DNA of 64,000 bases from Buchnera aphidicola (Hyperomyzus lactucae) (GCF_005081705.1 NZ_CP034876.1:7234-71233); one strand, 5' to 3'. Shown: positions 24,353 to 37,706, counted from the first letter of the stretch. The notes: generated from the sequence alone by a model not told the origin. Made by a program: numbers and translations.

Positions 24353-26626
24353 ATGAAAATTTTAAATCACACTCTCGGATTTCCAAGAATAGGTTTAAAT
24401 CGAGAGTTAAAAAAAGCTCAAGAAAAATATTGGTCGGGTGATTTATTGCTCAAAGATTTGCTATTGATTGGATATGAATTACGAAAAAAGCATTGGCAAA
24501 TTCAAAAAGAATCTGGAATTGATTATATACCAGTTGGAGATTTTGCTTGGTATGATCATGTATTAACTACTACTATGATGTTAGGGAATATTCCAGAAAG
24601 ACATAATAGCCTTAATTCTATTGACATAGATTGTTTATTTCGTATTGCTCGAGGTTGTTCACCAGATATTCCTGCTTCAGAAATGACTAAATGGTTTAAT
24701 ACTAATTATCATTATATTGTTCCTGAATTTTATAAAAATAAAGTTTTGAAGTTTTCTTGGAAGCAGCTTTTAGATGAAGTAGATGAAGCATTATTATTAG
24801 GTTATAAAATTAAACCTGTTATTCTAGGTCCAATTACATATCTTTGGTTAGGAAAAGTAAAAGGAAAATCTTTTGATCGTCTCGATATTTTACAAGACAT
24901 TATTCCTATATATAAACATGTTTTAAAAGAACTGTCTAATCGAGGTGTTGATTTTGTTCAAATGGATGAACCTGCTTTAGTTTTAGAATTACCACAAAAA
25001 TGGAAGGATGCTTATTCTTACGTGTATAAAGAATTATATGGAGTGACAAAATTATTACTCACAACATATTTTGATAGTATAGAACATAATATTGAATTTA
25101 TTCGTAATTTACCAATTGAAGGTATTCATATTGATTTAGTACATGGAAGTTATAACATAGTTGATTTTAATTCTAAAATACCATCAGAGTGGATGTTATC
25201 ATTAGGTGTTATTAATGGCCGAAATGTTTGGCGTGCTGATTTAGTAAAATGGTTTGAATCTATTTCGAAAATTTCTAAAAATAATAGGCAATTGTTAATT
25301 GGTTCCTCTTGTTCTTTATTACATACTCCAATTGATTTAACTGCAGAAAAATATTTAGATAAAGAAGCAAAAAAATGGTTTTCTTTTGCCGTGCAAAAAT
25401 GCACAGAATTAGCATTATTGTCAGATTCTTTAAACAATGACAATATTGATTCTATCAAAAAATGGAGTTTACCTATTCATAATCGTAGTTTTTCTCCAAG
25501 AGTACATAAAAATGAAGTAGAACAGCGTTTATCTGATATTTCAATCGATCAATATCGACGTTTAAATTCTTATGAATATCGTTCTGTGGAACAGAAGAAA
25601 AAATTTAATTTACCTATTTTACCCACGACAACTATTGGATCTTTCCCTCAAACTATTAAAATAAGAAAATTAAGACATGATTTTAAATTAGGATTGATAA
25701 ATGAAGAAAAATATTCATTAGAAATTAAGAAAAATATTAAAAAAGTAATAAAAATACAAGAAGAATTGGATATAGATGTTTTAGTTCATGGTGAATTAGA
25801 ACGAAATGATATGGTAGAATATTTTGGTGAACATTTAGATGGATTTATATTTACAAGTAACGGATGGGTGCAAAGTTATGGTTCACGTTGTGTAAAACCT
25901 CCCATTATTATTGGTGATATCAGTCGTCCTAAACCGATTACCGTAGAATGGTCTAAATATGCTCAGTCTATAACAAAAAAACCAGTTAAAGGTATGTTAA
26001 CTGGACCAGTTACGATTTTATTTTGGTCTTTTCCTAGAGAAGATATTTCATTAAAAAAAATTGCAACACAAATTGCCTTAGCATTGCATGATGAAGTTTT
26101 GGATTTAGAAAAAGCAAAAATAGAAATTATTCAAATTGATGAACCAGCATTGCGAGAAGGTTTGCCTTTACAAAAAAGTTATTGGTCTGAATATTTATCC
26201 TGGGCGGTTAATGCATTCCGTTTAAGTTCTTCAGGTGTTAAAAATACAACACAAATTCATACACATATGTGTTATTGTGAATTTAATGATATAATGGATT
26301 CCATTTCTTTATTAGATGCAGACGTAATTACAATTGAGACAGCCCGTTCAGATATGGAATTATTAGAATCATTCAAAGAGTTTCACTATCCTAATGAAGT
26401 TGGTCCTGGGGTATATGATATTCATTCATCTAATATACCAAGTATAGAATCAATTAGAATATTACTAACTAAAGCTATGAAATATATTCCTATTAAACGT
26501 ATCTGGGTTAATCCAGATTGTGGTTTAAAAACAAGAAATTGGAATGAAACTATGTTAGCTTTAAAAAATATGGTTTTAGCAACGCAACAACTTAGAAAAA
26601 AAATTCAAGATAATGTAATAGATTAA
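24353..26626 (+). CDS. metE: Cobalamin-independent methionine synthase
   Basis: Transfers a methyl group from methyltetrahydrofolate to homocysteine, the last step of methionine synthesis and a likely product supplied to the aphid. The 757 residues match E. coli's 753. The N-terminal half begins [19 protein letters not shown]. The C-terminal catalytic half has [22 protein letters not shown], and zinc ligands in [10 protein letters not shown] and NPDCGLKTR. It is divergent from metR, and uses methyl-THF made by MetF (43063-43941). Confidence 0.98.
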   Translation: MKILNHTLGFPRIGLNRELKKAQEKYWSGDLLLKDLLLIGYELRKKHWQIQKESGIDYIPVGDFAWYDHVLTTTMMLGNIPERHNSLNSIDIDCLFRIARGCSPDIPASEMTKWFNTNYHYIVPEFYKNKVLKFSWKQLLDEVDEALLLGYKIKPVILGPITYLWLGKVKGKSFDRLDILQDIIPIYKHVLKELSNRGVDFVQMDEPALVLELPQKWKDAYSYVYKELYGVTKLLLTTYFDSIEHNIEFIRNLPIEGIHIDLVHGSYNIVDFNSKIPSEWMLSLGVINGRNVWRADLVKWFESISKISKNNRQLLIGSSCSLLHTPIDLTAEKYLDKEAKKWFSFAVQKCTELALLSDSLNNDNIDSIKKWSLPIHNRSFSPRVHKNEVEQRLSDISIDQYRRLNSYEYRSVEQKKKFNLPILPTTTIGSFPQTIKIRKLRHDFKLGLINEEKYSLEIKKNIKKVIKIQEELDIDVLVHGELERNDMVEYFGEHLDGFIFTSNGWVQSYGSRCVKPPIIIGDISRPKPITVEWSKYAQSITKKPVKGMLTGPVTILFWSFPREDISLKKIATQIALALHDEVLDLEKAKIEIIQIDEPALREGLPLQKSYWSEYLSWAVNAFRLSSSGVKNTTQIHTHMCYCEFNDIMDSISLLDADVITIETARSDMELLESFKEFHYPNEVGPGVYDIHSSNIPSIESIRILLTKAMKYIPIKRIWVNPDCGLKTRNWNETMLALKNMVLATQQLRKKIQDNVID

Positions 26627-26652
26627 ATTGATAAGTTTTAAATCATACAAAT

Positions 26653-26701
26653 ATTAAATCATCTTTTAGACTATTTTAAAAAATCTAAATGATGATTTAA
26701 T
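26653..26701. terminator. Hairpin between convergent metE and purH
   Basis: ATTAAATCATC at 26653-26663 pairs with GATGATTTAAT at 26691-26701, and inside a T/T mismatch TTTAGA (26665-26670) pairs with TCTAAA (26684-26689). The 17-pair stem lies midway between two converging genes. Confidence 0.6.
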
Positions 26702-26722
26702 AAATGTTATTTTATATATAGA

Positions 26723-28300
26723 TTAATGCTTAAAATGACGTTTATTAGTAAAAATCATTGTTATATTATGTTCATTTGCCGCTTGAATAATTTCTTTATC
26801 ACGTATAGATCCTCCTGGTTGAATTATACAGCTGATACCAACCGATGCGGCACTATCGACTCCATCCCTAAAAGGGAAAAAAGCATCAGAAGCCATAGTA
26901 GCACCAATAATGTTATGACTTTGATTTTTTACTTTGAGGTTGGCTAATTTAGTTGAATCAATTCTGCTCATTTGACCGGCACCTATTCCGATAGTAACTG
27001 TATTACGACCGTATACAATAGCATTTGATTTCACGAATTTAGATACTTTCCAACAAAAGATAGAATCCTGTAACTCTTGTTCTGTCGGAGAACGTTTAGT
27101 AACAAAGTTCCATGATTTATAATCTATTTTACAAGAATCATACTCTTGTACGAGTAATCCATTAGTAGTTCTTTTAAAATCTAATCCTGATTGTTTTTTA
27201 TTTAATTTTCCAGTAATTAAAACTCTTATATTTTCTTTTTTTTGTAATATTTTTATTGCAAAAGTATTTATTTCAGGAACAATAATAACTTCTACAAAAT
27301 GGTTTGTTACGATTTTTTCAGCTATTTTCTCATCTAATATACCATTGAAAGCAATTATACCACCAAATGCTGAAACAGGATCAGCATGATATGCTAATAA
27401 ATATGATTCTAAAAGATTGCTACTTATTGCAACACCACATGGATTACCGTGTTTTACAATAACGCACGCGGGTTTGCTAAATTCTTTTACACATTCTAAT
27501 GCTACATCAGCATCTGCTATATTATTATATGATAAAGTTTTTCCTTGAATTTGATGTGCATTACTCACTGTTCCAGTTTGTGATAAATTTTTTTCTATAT
27601 AAAAAGATGCTTTTTGATGATGATTTTCTCCATATCTTAAATCTTGTTTTTTTATAAAAGAAAAGTTAATTTTTTTAGGAAATAAATTATTGATATGAGT
27701 TTTCTTAAAACTATTTTTTTCTACAAAATATTTTGAAATAATCTTTTCATAAGACAATGTATATTGAAATGCCTTTGATGCTAAATTAAATCTTGTTTCT
27801 ATGTTCATACTATTTTTATTAATAGAATTGATAATAGAAAAAACATCACGAAGATCCACTATAACTATGACATGTTTGTAATTTTTTGCAGCTGCACGTA
27901 CGAGTGTGGGTCCACCTATATCAATATTATTTATAATATCATCTATGTTGTTCTTTGGAGTATTTTGAATGTTTTTAAATGGATAAAAATTCACAATAAC
28001 TATATCTATTGGATGAATATTATATAATTTCATAATGTCTTCATCTTCATCTCCTCTTCTTAAAATACCACCCATAATTTTTGGATGTAATGTTTTAACA
28101 CGTCCATTCATTATTTCAGGGAATTTTGTATAATCTGCTATTTCTATAACTGGTATATTATTTTTTTTTAAAGTTTGAGCTGTACCTCCAGTTGAAAATA
28201 AATTAATCTTGTTTTTTATTAATATTTTTGCGATGGCTAAAATATTTGTTTTTTCTGAAACACTTATTAAAGCATTTTTTATAATACTACTTGATGACAT
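26723..28300 (-). CDS. purH: AICAR transformylase / IMP cyclohydrolase
   Basis: Catalyses the last two steps from AICAR to IMP. The 525 residues compare with 529 in E. coli. The N-terminal cyclohydrolase (MGS fold) has ALISVSEKTNI, LFSTGGTAQTLKK and MNGRVKTLHPKI. The transformylase part has RYGENHHQKA, KHGNPCGVA and SDAFFPFRDGVD. purD, its usual partner, is absent downstream. In Buchnera PurH most plausibly recycles the AICAR released by histidine synthesis (inference). Confidence 0.97.
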   Translation of the reverse strand: MSSSSIIKNALISVSEKTNILAIAKILIKNKINLFSTGGTAQTLKKNNIPVIEIADYTKFPEIMNGRVKTLHPKIMGGILRRGDEDEDIMKLYNIHPIDIVIVNFYPFKNIQNTPKNNIDDIINNIDIGGPTLVRAAAKNYKHVIVIVDLRDVFSIINSINKNSMNIETRFNLASKAFQYTLSYEKIISKYFVEKNSFKKTHINNLFPKKINFSFIKKQDLRYGENHHQKASFYIEKNLSQTGTVSNAHQIQGKTLSYNNIADADVALECVKEFSKPACVIVKHGNPCGVAISSNLLESYLLAYHADPVSAFGGIIAFNGILDEKIAEKIVTNHFVEVIIVPEINTFAIKILQKKENIRVLITGKLNKKQSGLDFKRTTNGLLVQEYDSCKIDYKSWNFVTKRSPTEQELQDSIFCWKVSKFVKSNAIVYGRNTVTIGIGAGQMSRIDSTKLANLKVKNQSHNIIGATMASDAFFPFRDGVDSAASVGISCIIQPGGSIRDKEIIQAANEHNITMIFTNKRHFKH

Positions 28301-28405
28301 AATGTATTTTCTTTGTTATAAAATATTAAATGTTTCATTATATAATATGAATTTTTTTCCACATCTAGAATGTTTTTATAGATATAATGACCGTTTGAAA
28401 AAATA

Positions 28406-28449
28406 AAATATTTGTGCCTTAGGGGCATAACAATGCCCCGCAAATATTT
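28406..28449 (-). terminator. Two-part hairpin downstream of hupA
   Basis: Outer arms AAATATTTG (28406-28414) and CAAATATTT (28441-28449) enclose an inner GC-rich hairpin GGGGCAT (28422-28428), loop AACA, ATGCCCC (28433-28439). T-rich sequence flanks it on both strands. It lies 22 bases after the hupA stop and 105 bases before the purH start, so it probably ends hupA transcription or protects its 3' end. Confidence 0.7.
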
Positions 28450-28471
28450 TTTTAAATATAATTATATGATA

Positions 28472-28744
28472 TTATTTAATCGCATTTTTTAATGTTTTAC
28501 CAGATGTAAAACTAGGAACTTTTGTGGCGGGAATTTGTATTTCTTTTCCTGTTTGAGGATTTCTTCCTGTACGAGAAGATCTTAAATTGACTTTGAAAGT
28601 ACCAAAACCAACTATTTGTACAGATTCTCCTTTTTTTAAAGATTCAATAATAGTTGATAATGTTGCTTCTAAAGTGGATTTAGCTTGCATCTTAGATAAA
28701 TTAGATTTTTTAGAGATAACATTAATTAATTGTGTTTTATTCAT
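28472..28744 (-). CDS. hupA: DNA-binding protein HU-alpha
   Basis: Small histone-like protein that bends and compacts the nucleoid. The 90 residues equal the family length. It begins [18 protein letters not shown] as the alpha rather than the beta form, has VGFGTFKV, and keeps the DNA-contacting arm [19 protein letters not shown] lies before the ATG. hupA lies upstream of rpoC in this layout, the intervening genes of E. coli being lost. Confidence 0.97.
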   Translation of the reverse strand: MNKTQLINVISKKSNLSKMQAKSTLEATLSTIIESLKKGESVQIVGFGTFKVNLRSSRTGRNPQTGKEIQIPATKVPSFTSGKTLKNAIK

Positions 28745-29299
28745 TATTTTTCCTTTTCTTATTTTAAATGTAAAACTTAATGATGCATTTAGATGCTATT
28801 TTGATAAATTCAAGTAGAAAAATTTATATTAACAAAATATTGTTTTATACATAAATTTTTCTATATATATTTGATATAAAAAGAAAAAATATATTTTTTA
28901 TTGAAAGATACTCTATTCTTATAAAAATATGAAATTTTATGTAAAAATTTAGTAATATATAAATATTAAATATATATAATATATTGAATATTTCTTTAAA
29001 ATACACTACACAGATACTGTATAAATACTTTAAAAGTATTTTCTCTTCAAAAAGATTAATCTTAATTTTAATATTATTGAAATACAATTGAAATTGAATA
29101 ATTTTTTGTTAAGATAGTTTTATTTATATTAAATAATTTTATTATATAAAATATATTTTTATTTGAATAAAGAACAATGACAATCTCAAAAAATGTTATA
29201 ACTTTATTTAAGGAGTTATTTTTTAAAGAATATAATTATATTTTAAACGATAATGTCTCATATTTTGATATTAAATGAAAAGTTGTTATCTTTTTACTT
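28745..29299. other. Gene-free AT-rich stretch between hupA and rpoC
   Basis: About 555 bases, nearly pure A and T, where E. coli has a long run of genes (thi cluster, rsd, nudC, hemE, nfi, yjaG). I see no convincing gene. A leftward frame at 28845-29087 is low-complexity I/Y/F/K. A rightward frame of 33 codons at 29177-29278 resembles nothing I know. The promoter of hupA should lie at the left end. Confidence 0.5.
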
Positions 29300-29321
29300 T
29301 GGCTGCTTTTAAGAGCAGCCA
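29300..29321 (-). terminator. Hairpin after rpoC
   Basis: TGGCTGCT at 29300-29307 and AGCAGCCA at 29314-29321 form an 8-pair stem with a 6-base loop, 22 bases after the rpoC stop. The minus-strand tail is AAGTAAAAAG, without a T tract, so it may act as a 3'-end protecting hairpin or rho-assisted terminator of the rplKAJL-rpoBC transcript. Confidence 0.6.
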
Positions 29322-29343
29322 TAATTTAGATATATATAAAATA

Positions 29344-32300
29344 TTAAAGACAATCATTTTTCGTAAGAGTAGAATTTAATAATTCTGAAAGACTAGCAGA
29401 GGCTTCTTCGGCACTAATTTGAGAACTACTTACTGTTGGATTATTCTGTTTTTTTTGACGGCGGTTAAAACGTTCTTTATGATATGCATATCCCGTACCT
29501 GCAGGAATTAAACGTCCAACAATTACATTTTCTTTTAATCCTCTTAATTCATCTTTTTTTCCTGCAACTGCAGATTCTGTTAATACTCTTGTTGTCTCTT
29601 GAAAGGAAGCAGCGGATATAAAAGATTCTGTTGCTAGTGAGGCTTTAGTAATTCCTAATAAATCTCTTGAAAAAGTAGCTAATTTTTTCTTCTTTTTATC
29701 TAGAATACGATTTGATATTTTTACACGAGAAAACTCAACTTGTTCACCGTCTAAAAAATCAGAATCTCCTGATTTAACTATAGTGGCTTTGCGTAGCATT
29801 TGTCTTATAATTACTTCAATATGTTTATCGTTAATTTTCACACCTTGTAGACGATATACTTCTTGTACTTCATTTACAATATATCTAGTTACAGCTTGAA
29901 CACCTCTTAATCTAAGAATATCATGTGGTGATTCTGGTCCATCAGATATAACATCACCTCGTTCTACTCTTTCTCCTTCAAAAACATTTAATTGTCTCCA
30001 TTTAGGGATCATTTCTTCATACGCATCGCTACCATCTACTGGTGTGATAACTAATCTTCTTTTTCCTTTAGTTTCTTTTCCAAAAGATACGATTCCACTA
30101 ATTTCAGCTAAAATTGCTAATTCTTTTGGACGTCTAGCTTCAAATAAATCAGCAACTCTTGGAAGTCCACCAGTAATATCTTTAGTACCTCCAGATTCTT
30201 GTGGAACTCTTGCTAAAGTATCACCAGAACTGATTTGAACACCGTCATCAAGCTGAACAATAGCTTTACCAGGTAAAAAATATTGAGCAGGCATGTCTGT
30301 TCCTGAAATAAGAACATCTTTTCCATTACTATCAATAATCTTTAATGCTGGTCTTAAATCTTTTCCAATCGACATTCTTTCTGCTGTATCTAATATTACT
30401 ATAGAAGATAATCCTGTTAATTCGTCTGCTTGTCTCGTAATACTTTGACCATCTATCATATCTACAAAACGCACTAAACCATTAACTTCTGTAATAACTG
30501 GCATGGTGTGTGGATCCCATTTTGCCACAGTTTCTCCAGAATTAACTTTTTCACCGTCTCCTTTGGCCATGATTGCTCCATAAGGTACTTTATAACTTTC
30601 TTTTGTTCTACCAAAATTGTCAATAATATTCAGTTCAACATTTCTTGAAGTAATTACTATTTTACCAGCAGAATTAGTTACAGATTTTGCATTGTTAAGA
30701 TTTATAATGCCTTGGTTTTTTATTTGAATGCTAGATTCGGCTGCAGCTCTTGATGCTGCACCACCAATATGAAAAGTTCTCATAGTGAGCTGTGTGCCTG
30801 GTTCTCCAATAGATTGAGCTGCAATTACTCCAATCGCTTCTCCTTTGTTTACTAAATGACCCCTAGCTAAATCTCTACCATAACAATAAGCGCATACACC
30901 AAAATCAGTATCGCAATTTACTACTGATCTTACTTTAACATTATCTATAGAATTATCATCTAAAAGATCACACCATTCTTCATTTAATAATGTATTTCTT
31001 CTGATTAATATATTATTAGTATTCGGACTTACAATATTTTCAGCAGTAACACGACCTAAAACACGTTCACGTAATGGTTCTTTTACATCTCCCCCTTCAA
31101 TTAATGGAGTCATTAAAATTCCTTCATGTGTTTGACAATCGTCTTGTGTTACAACTAAATCTTGTGCTACATCTACTAAACGACGTGTTAAATATCCAGA
31201 ATTAGCAGTTTTTAATGCAGTATCTGCTAGTCCTTTACGTGCTCCATGAGTAGAAATAAAATATTGTAATACATTTAAACCTTCGCGGAAATTAGCAGTG
31301 ATCGGTGTTTCAATAATAGAGCCATCAGGTTTTGCCATTAATCCTCTCATTCCTGCTAACTGACGAATTTGTGCAGCAGAACCTCGAGCCCCTGAATCTG
31401 CCATCATAAATATACTATTGAAAGATACCTGTTTTTGTTTTTGTCCTTTTTTATTTATAACAGATTCTGTAGATAAATTTTCCATCATCGCTTTAGCAAC
31501 GCGTTCATTAGCAGCTGCCCAAATATCAATTACTTTATTATATCTTTCGCCTGCTGTAACTAATCCAGATTGAAACTGTTCTTGTATTTCAGCAACTTCA
31601 ATTTCTGCTTCGTTGATAATATTAGCTTTTTTTTCCGGTATTACCATATCATCAATACCAACTGAAGCACCAGATCTTGCTGCATAAGCAAATCCGGTAT
31701 ACATAATTTGATCAGCAAAAAAAACAGTAGGTTTAAGTCCTAAAATGCGATAACAAGTATTAAGCATTTTAGAAATGTCTTTTTTACCCAAAGTCTGATT
31801 AACAATACTAAAAGGTAATCCTTTAGGAATAATCATCCATAAAATAGCGCGACCTATAGTAGTATGAATGATTTTTTTTATTGGAGTAAAACTTTGATCT
31901 ATATTTTTTTCATATTCTACTATTCGGACTCTTACTAGAGAATGCAATTCAGCAATGCCTAATCGATATACTTTTTCAGCCTCATTAGAACCATTTAATA
32001 ACATACCTTCTCCTTTACCATTGATTTTTTCACGAGTCATATAATACAAACCTAAAACAACGTCTTGAGAAGGTACAATAATTGGTTCTCCGTTAGCCGG
32101 AGATAAAATATTATTAATAGACATCATTAAAGCTCTAGCTTCTAATTGAGATTCAAGAGTTAATGGTACATGTACAGCCATTTGATCTCCATCGAAATCA
32201 GCATTATAAGCGGCGCATACTAATGGATGTAACTGGATAGCTTTTCCTTCTATAAGAACTGGTTCAAATGCTTGTATACCTAGCCTATGCAAAGTGGGTG

Positions 32301-33576
32301 CTCGGTTTAAAAGAACTGGATGTTCGCGAATTACTTCATCAAGAATGTCCCAGACTACTGATTCTTCTCTTTCTACCATTTTTTTTGCTGCTTTAATAGT
32401 TGTTGCTAAACCACGAACTTCTAGTTTTCCATATATAAATGGTTTAAAAAGTTCTAATGCCATTTTTTTAGGCAAGCCACATTGATGTAAGCGAAGGTAA
32501 GGACCTACAGTAATGACTGATCGACCAGAATAATCTACACGTTTTCCAAGAAGATTTTGTCGAAATCGTCCTTGCTTTCCTTTAATCATATCAGCTAGTG
32601 ATTTTAGAGGTCTTTTATTTGATCCTGTAATTGCTCTCCCTCTCCTTCCGTTATCTAGTAAAGCATCGACTGCTTCTTGTAACATTCTTTTTTCATTACG
32701 TACAATTATATCTGGAGCTGCTAAATCTAATAAACGTTTAAGACGATTATTTCTATTGATTACTCGACGATATAAATCGTTTAAATCTGATGTTGCAAAT
32801 CTTCCTCCGTCTAATGGTACTAATGGTCTAAGATCAGGCGGCAATACTGGTAGCACAGTCAGAATCATCCATTCGGGTTTATTGTGAGATTGAATAAAAG
32901 CTTCTAATAATTTAATTCTTTTTGTTAATTTTTTCTTTTTGGTTTCAGAATTGGTATCATTTAATTCTATTCTTAATGTATTGCATTCTTGTATTAAATT
33001 AATATCTTTTAATAAAAATTGAATCGCTTCTGCTCCCATAGTTGCATGAAATTCATCTCCAAATTCTTCTAATGAATCTAGATATTGTTCTTCAGTTAGT
33101 ATTTGACGTTTTTCAAGCGTAGTCATACCTGCTTCTGTAACAACATAAGATTCAAAATATAGTACTCTTTCAATATCTCTTAAAGGCATATCTAACAATA
33201 AACCTATTCTTGATGGTAAAGATTTTAAAAACCAAATATGAGCAGTAGGTGAAGACAGTTCTATATGACCCATTCGTTCACGTCTAACTTTACTTTGTGT
33301 TACTTCGACTCCACATTTTTCACAGATAACACCGCGGTGTTTTAATCTTTTATATTTACCACACAAACACTCATAATCTTTTACTGGACCAAAAATACGA
33401 GCACAAAATAATCCATCTCTCTCAGGTTTAAATGTACGATAGTTAATAGTTTCAGGTTTTTTTACTTCACCAAATGACCAAGATCTAATCATATCAGGTG
33501 AAGCTAATGAAATTTTAATAGCATCAAAATCTTCATTTTTAGTTTGGGATTTTAGAAATTTTAGTAAATCTTTCAC
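29344..33576 (-). CDS. rpoC: RNA polymerase subunit beta'
   Basis: Largest RNA polymerase subunit, carrying the catalytic Mg centre. The 1410 residues compare with 1407 in E. coli. The N-terminal zinc site is in [20 protein letters not shown], the active-site loop is [12 protein letters not shown], and the second zinc site is in [19 protein letters not shown]. The start is GTG at 33574-33576, as in E. coli. It follows rpoB after 80 bases in the rpoBC operon. Confidence 0.99.
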   Translation of the reverse strand: MKDLLKFLKSQTKNEDFDAIKISLASPDMIRSWSFGEVKKPETINYRTFKPERDGLFCARIFGPVKDYECLCGKYKRLKHRGVICEKCGVEVTQSKVRRERMGHIELSSPTAHIWFLKSLPSRIGLLLDMPLRDIERVLYFESYVVTEAGMTTLEKRQILTEEQYLDSLEEFGDEFHATMGAEAIQFLLKDINLIQECNTLRIELNDTNSETKKKKLTKRIKLLEAFIQSHNKPEWMILTVLPVLPPDLRPLVPLDGGRFATSDLNDLYRRVINRNNRLKRLLDLAAPDIIVRNEKRMLQEAVDALLDNGRRGRAITGSNKRPLKSLADMIKGKQGRFRQNLLGKRVDYSGRSVITVGPYLRLHQCGLPKKMALELFKPFIYGKLEVRGLATTIKAAKKMVEREESVVWDILDEVIREHPVLLNRAPTLHRLGIQAFEPVLIEGKAIQLHPLVCAAYNADFDGDQMAVHVPLTLESQLEARALMMSINNILSPANGEPIIVPSQDVVLGLYYMTREKINGKGEGMLLNGSNEAEKVYRLGIAELHSLVRVRIVEYEKNIDQSFTPIKKIIHTTIGRAILWMIIPKGLPFSIVNQTLGKKDISKMLNTCYRILGLKPTVFFADQIMYTGFAYAARSGASVGIDDMVIPEKKANIINEAEIEVAEIQEQFQSGLVTAGERYNKVIDIWAAANERVAKAMMENLSTESVINKKGQKQKQVSFNSIFMMADSGARGSAAQIRQLAGMRGLMAKPDGSIIETPITANFREGLNVLQYFISTHGARKGLADTALKTANSGYLTRRLVDVAQDLVVTQDDCQTHEGILMTPLIEGGDVKEPLRERVLGRVTAENIVSPNTNNILIRRNTLLNEEWCDLLDDNSIDNVKVRSVVNCDTDFGVCAYCYGRDLARGHLVNKGEAIGVIAAQSIGEPGTQLTMRTFHIGGAASRAAAESSIQIKNQGIINLNNAKSVTNSAGKIVITSRNVELNIIDNFGRTKESYKVPYGAIMAKGDGEKVNSGETVAKWDPHTMPVITEVNGLVRFVDMIDGQSITRQADELTGLSSIVILDTAERMSIGKDLRPALKIIDSNGKDVLISGTDMPAQYFLPGKAIVQLDDGVQISSGDTLARVPQESGGTKDITGGLPRVADLFEARRPKELAILAEISGIVSFGKETKGKRRLVITPVDGSDAYEEMIPKWRQLNVFEGERVERGDVISDGPESPHDILRLRGVQAVTRYIVNEVQEVYRLQGVKINDKHIEVIIRQMLRKATIVKSGDSDFLDGEQVEFSRVKISNRILDKKKKKLATFSRDLLGITKASLATESFISAASFQETTRVLTESAVAGKKDELRGLKENVIVGRLIPAGTGYAYHKERFNRRQKKQNNPTVSSSQISAEEASASLSELLNSTLTKNDCL

Positions 33577-33656
33577 GCATTAGCTCCCGTCGGAGTTAAA
33601 CTTATTAAGGTAATAGATCTATAAATATTTTTTATAAGTTGTTAGCACTTCTACCT

Positions 33657-36600
33657 TTATTCGCTTTCTAGTTCAATATTAATACCTAATGATCTGATTT
33701 CTTTTAACAGTACATTAAAAGATTCTGGCATTCCAGGCTCCATTTGATGATTTCCATCTACAATATTTTTATACATTTTAGTTCTTCCATTTACGTCATC
33801 AGATTTTACAGTTAACATTTCCTGTAATGTATAAGAGGCTCCATACGCTTCCAGTGCCCAAACTTCCATTTCACCAAAACGTTGTCCACCAAATTGTGCT
33901 TTTCCACCTAATGGTTGTTGAGTTACTAAACTATAAGAACCAGTGGATCGAGCATGCATTTTATCATCTACTAAATGATTTAATTTCAACATGTACATAT
34001 AGCCCACTGTAACAGGTCTTTCAAATTTTTCACCAGTTCTTCCATCAAAAAGTTTAATTTGTCCAGAAGTAGGCAAGTCTGCAAGCTCTAATAACTGTTT
34101 GATTTCATGTTCTTCTGCACCGTCAAATACTGGGGTGGCAATAGGAATACCGTTTTTTAAATTATTTGCTAGGCATAATATTTCTTCGTTAGAAAATGCA
34201 TCTAAATCTACTTTTTGACGTAAATTTTTTCCTAAATCAAAAGCTTTTTGGATGAATTTTCGCAAATTAGATATTTTTTCTTCTTTTTTGAGCATTTTGT
34301 TTATTTTATCACCGATTCCTTTAGCCGCCATTCCCAAATGTGTTTCTAATATTTGTCCAATATTCATACGAGAAGGTACACCTAACGGATTTAAAACGAT
34401 ATCAACTGGCATACCATTTTCATCGTAAGGCATATCTTCAATGGGATTAATTTTAGAAATTACTCCTTTATTACCATGTCTTCCCGCCATTTTGTCACCA
34501 GGTTGAATTTGACGCTTAACCGCTAGATATACTTTTACTATTTTTAAGACACCAGGAGCAAGATCATCTCCTTGTGTTATTTTTCGGCGTTTGATCTCAA
34601 TTTTTTTATCAAATTCTTCCTTTAATTCATTATGTTGTTTTTCAAGTTTTTCTATTTCTTTTTTTTGATCTTTTTCTGTTGTTTCTATCGAAAACCATTT
34701 TTCAAAAGATAGATTATTAAGCTTTTCTACCTCAATATTAAAAGATATAAGAGTTTTCTTTATATGAACGAATAAGCTGGATTCAAATATTTTGAATTCT
34801 TCAGTAAGATCTTTTTTTGCTTTTTTCAACTGCATATCTTCGATTTCTAAAGCTCTTTTATCTTTTTTGACGCCATCTCTTGTGAATATTTGTACATCTA
34901 TTACAGTACCTGATACTCCATTAGGAACTCTTAATGAAGAATCTTTGACATCGGATGCTTTTTCGCCAAAAATAGCGCGTAATAGCTTTTCTTCTGGTGT
35001 TAATTGTGTTTCTCCTTTTGGAGTTACTTTTCCTACTAAAATATCACCTCCAGTAACTTCCGCTCCAATATAAACAATACCAGATTCATCTAGTTTAGAT
35101 AGTGCAGCTTCTCCTACATTAGGTATATCTGAACTAATTTCTTCTGGTCCTAATTTAGTATCTCGCGATATGCATGATAGTTCTTGAATATGAATAGTAG
35201 TAAATCGATCCTCTTGTACGACCCTTTCTGATACTAAGATTGAATCTTCAAAATTGTATCCATTCCAAGGCATAAATGCTACACGCATATTTTGTCCTAA
35301 TGCCAACTCACCTAAATCAGTAGATGGTCCATCTGCTAAAACATCACCTTTTTTAATTTTTTCGCCTAAATTGACACAAGGTTGTTGATTAATACAAGTG
35401 TTTTGATTAGATCGTGTGTATTTCGTTAAATTGTAAATATCTATTCCGGCTTCTTCTGAGTTCATTTCTATTTCATTGACTTTAATTACTATTCGAGAAG
35501 CATCTACGTATTGAATAAAACCACTTCTTTTGGCTACTGCCGTTACACCTGAATCTACTGCTACCGCTCGTTCCATTCCTGTTCCAACTAATGGTTTTTC
35601 TGCTCGAAGAGTAGGCACTGCTTGACGTTGCATATTGGCTCCCATTAAAGCCCTATTTGCATCATCATGCTCGAGAAACGGAATTAAAGATGCGCCAACC
35701 GATACGATCTGTTGCGTAGAAACATCCATATAATCAACTTGATTTTGATTAAATAGACTAGATTCACCTTTGTTTCTACAAGTTACTAAATCATCGATAA
35801 AAAAACCAGATTTATCAATATTAGTATTGGCTTGTGCAATAATATAGTTTCCTTCTTCTATGGCAGATAGATAATGTATTTCTTTAGTGACTAAACCATT
35901 CCGAACTTTACGATAAGGTGTTTCTAAAAATCCATACAAATTGGTTTGAGCATATACAGATAAAGAATTAATTAATCCAATATTTGGACCTTCTGGTGTT
36001 TCTATGGGGCATACACGTCCATAATGCGTTGGATGAACATCTCGAACTTCAAATCCCGCTCTTTCTCTAGTTAAACCACCTAGTCCTAATGCTGAAATGC
36101 GTCTTTTATGTGTGATTTCTGATAAAGGATTATTTTGATCCATAAATTGGGATAATTGACTAGAACCAAAAAATTCTTTAACAGCAGCAGATATTGGTTT
36201 GGCATTAATCATATCTTGTGGCATTAGAGTATCTAAATCACCAATAGACAATCTTTCTTTAACGGCTCTTTCAACTCTTACCAAACCAATTCTAAATTGA
36301 TTTTCAGCCATTTCTCCTACTGATCTAACGCGTCGGTTACCTAAATGATCAATATCATCTACTTCTCCTTTTCCATTCCGTATATCAATTATTTTTTTTA
36401 TAACGTCAATTATATCTTGTTTATTTAAAATACCCGAACCATGAATTTCTTTACGTAGAAGAGATCTATTAAATTTCATTCTGCCCACAGAAGATAGATC
36501 ATATCTATCTTCAGAAAAAAATAAATTTTCAAATAAGTTTTCTGTTGCTTCTTTAGTAGGAGGTTCTCCTGGTCTCATTACTCGATAAATTTCTATTAAA

Positions 36601-37685
36601 GCGCTCATGCGATCATGAGCCGAATCTATACGTAATGTTTCTGAGATATATGGACCATGATCTAAATCATTAGTAAAAAGTGTTTCAATAGAAGAAAATC
36701 CTGATTTTTTTAACTTTTCTAGTATTTCTAAAGATAGTTCTGTATTAGCAAAAATAATTATTTCGCCTGTTTGTTTATCTGTATAGTTTTTAGATACAAT
36801 TCTCCCTAAAATATATTCTATTGGAACTGTAATAGATTCTATTTGTTGATTTTTTAATTCTTGAATATGTCTAGCGGTAATACGACGACCTTTTTCTACA
36901 TATATTTTTCCATTTTTTTTAATATTAAACGATGCAGTTTCTCCTCGAAGTCGTTCAGGAATTAGTTCTAATTGAATTTTTTTATCTTCTATTTTAAAAA
37001 TATTCTTTTCAAAAAAAATGTCTAATATTTCTTCAGTATTATAATCAAGAGCACGTAAAATAATACTAACCGGTAGTTTTCTACGTCTATCGATTCTTAC
37101 AAACAAATTATCTTTTGGATCGAATTCAAAATCTAACCAAGATCCCCTGTAAGGGATAATACGTGCATTATAGAGAACTTTTCCCGAAGAATGTGTTTTA
37201 CCTTTGTCACTATCAAAAAAAACTCCAGGACTACGGTGTAACTGAGAAACAACTACTCTTTCTGTTCCATTTATAATAAATGTTCCGTTTTCTGTCATCA
37301 AGGGTATTTCACCCATATAAACTTCTTGTTCTTTAATATCTTTAACAGTAGCTTCTAATATATCACGTTCGTAAATAACAAGTCGTAATCTTACTCTTAA
37401 TGGTGCTGAATAAGTAGCACCTCTTATTTGACATTCTTTTACATCAAATATTGCTTCTCCTAAACGATAACTCACATATTGAAGTTCAGAATTGCTATTA
37501 TAACCACGAATAGGAAAAACAGAACGAAATGCTGCTTCCAATCCGTATTGACCTTCTAAATCTGGTTCGATAAATTTTTTAAAAGAATCTAATTGAATCG
37601 AAAGAAGATATGGTATATCTAAAACTTGGGGACGCTTACCAAAATCTTTACGAATACGTTTTTTTTCGGTATAAGAGTAAACCAT
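33657..37685 (-). CDS. rpoB: RNA polymerase subunit beta
   Basis: Second-largest RNA polymerase subunit. At 1342 residues it has exactly the E. coli length. The rifampicin-binding region reads [20 protein letters not shown] and [20 protein letters not shown], matching wild-type sequence. [31 protein letters not shown] and the C-terminal [18 protein letters not shown] are present. It lies downstream of rplL behind an attenuator-like hairpin. Confidence 0.99.
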   Translation of the reverse strand: MVYSYTEKKRIRKDFGKRPQVLDIPYLLSIQLDSFKKFIEPDLEGQYGLEAAFRSVFPIRGYNSNSELQYVSYRLGEAIFDVKECQIRGATYSAPLRVRLRLVIYERDILEATVKDIKEQEVYMGEIPLMTENGTFIINGTERVVVSQLHRSPGVFFDSDKGKTHSSGKVLYNARIIPYRGSWLDFEFDPKDNLFVRIDRRRKLPVSIILRALDYNTEEILDIFFEKNIFKIEDKKIQLELIPERLRGETASFNIKKNGKIYVEKGRRITARHIQELKNQQIESITVPIEYILGRIVSKNYTDKQTGEIIIFANTELSLEILEKLKKSGFSSIETLFTNDLDHGPYISETLRIDSAHDRMSALIEIYRVMRPGEPPTKEATENLFENLFFSEDRYDLSSVGRMKFNRSLLRKEIHGSGILNKQDIIDVIKKIIDIRNGKGEVDDIDHLGNRRVRSVGEMAENQFRIGLVRVERAVKERLSIGDLDTLMPQDMINAKPISAAVKEFFGSSQLSQFMDQNNPLSEITHKRRISALGLGGLTRERAGFEVRDVHPTHYGRVCPIETPEGPNIGLINSLSVYAQTNLYGFLETPYRKVRNGLVTKEIHYLSAIEEGNYIIAQANTNIDKSGFFIDDLVTCRNKGESSLFNQNQVDYMDVSTQQIVSVGASLIPFLEHDDANRALMGANMQRQAVPTLRAEKPLVGTGMERAVAVDSGVTAVAKRSGFIQYVDASRIVIKVNEIEMNSEEAGIDIYNLTKYTRSNQNTCINQQPCVNLGEKIKKGDVLADGPSTDLGELALGQNMRVAFMPWNGYNFEDSILVSERVVQEDRFTTIHIQELSCISRDTKLGPEEISSDIPNVGEAALSKLDESGIVYIGAEVTGGDILVGKVTPKGETQLTPEEKLLRAIFGEKASDVKDSSLRVPNGVSGTVIDVQIFTRDGVKKDKRALEIEDMQLKKAKKDLTEEFKIFESSLFVHIKKTLISFNIEVEKLNNLSFEKWFSIETTEKDQKKEIEKLEKQHNELKEEFDKKIEIKRRKITQGDDLAPGVLKIVKVYLAVKRQIQPGDKMAGRHGNKGVISKINPIEDMPYDENGMPVDIVLNPLGVPSRMNIGQILETHLGMAAKGIGDKINKMLKKEEKISNLRKFIQKAFDLGKNLRQKVDLDAFSNEEILCLANNLKNGIPIATPVFDGAEEHEIKQLLELADLPTSGQIKLFDGRTGEKFERPVTVGYMYMLKLNHLVDDKMHARSTGSYSLVTQQPLGGKAQFGGQRFGEMEVWALEAYGASYTLQEMLTVKSDDVNGRTKMYKNIVDGNHQMEPGMPESFNVLLKEIRSLGINIELESE

Positions 37686-37706
37686 GGGGTTCCTAAGCTC
37701 GCTGAC

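Noticed and set aside
28845-29087. Leftward 80-codon open frame between hupA and rpoC
   Set aside because: Low-complexity I/Y/F/K sequence in nearly pure AT DNA, no ribosome binding site and no family resemblance.
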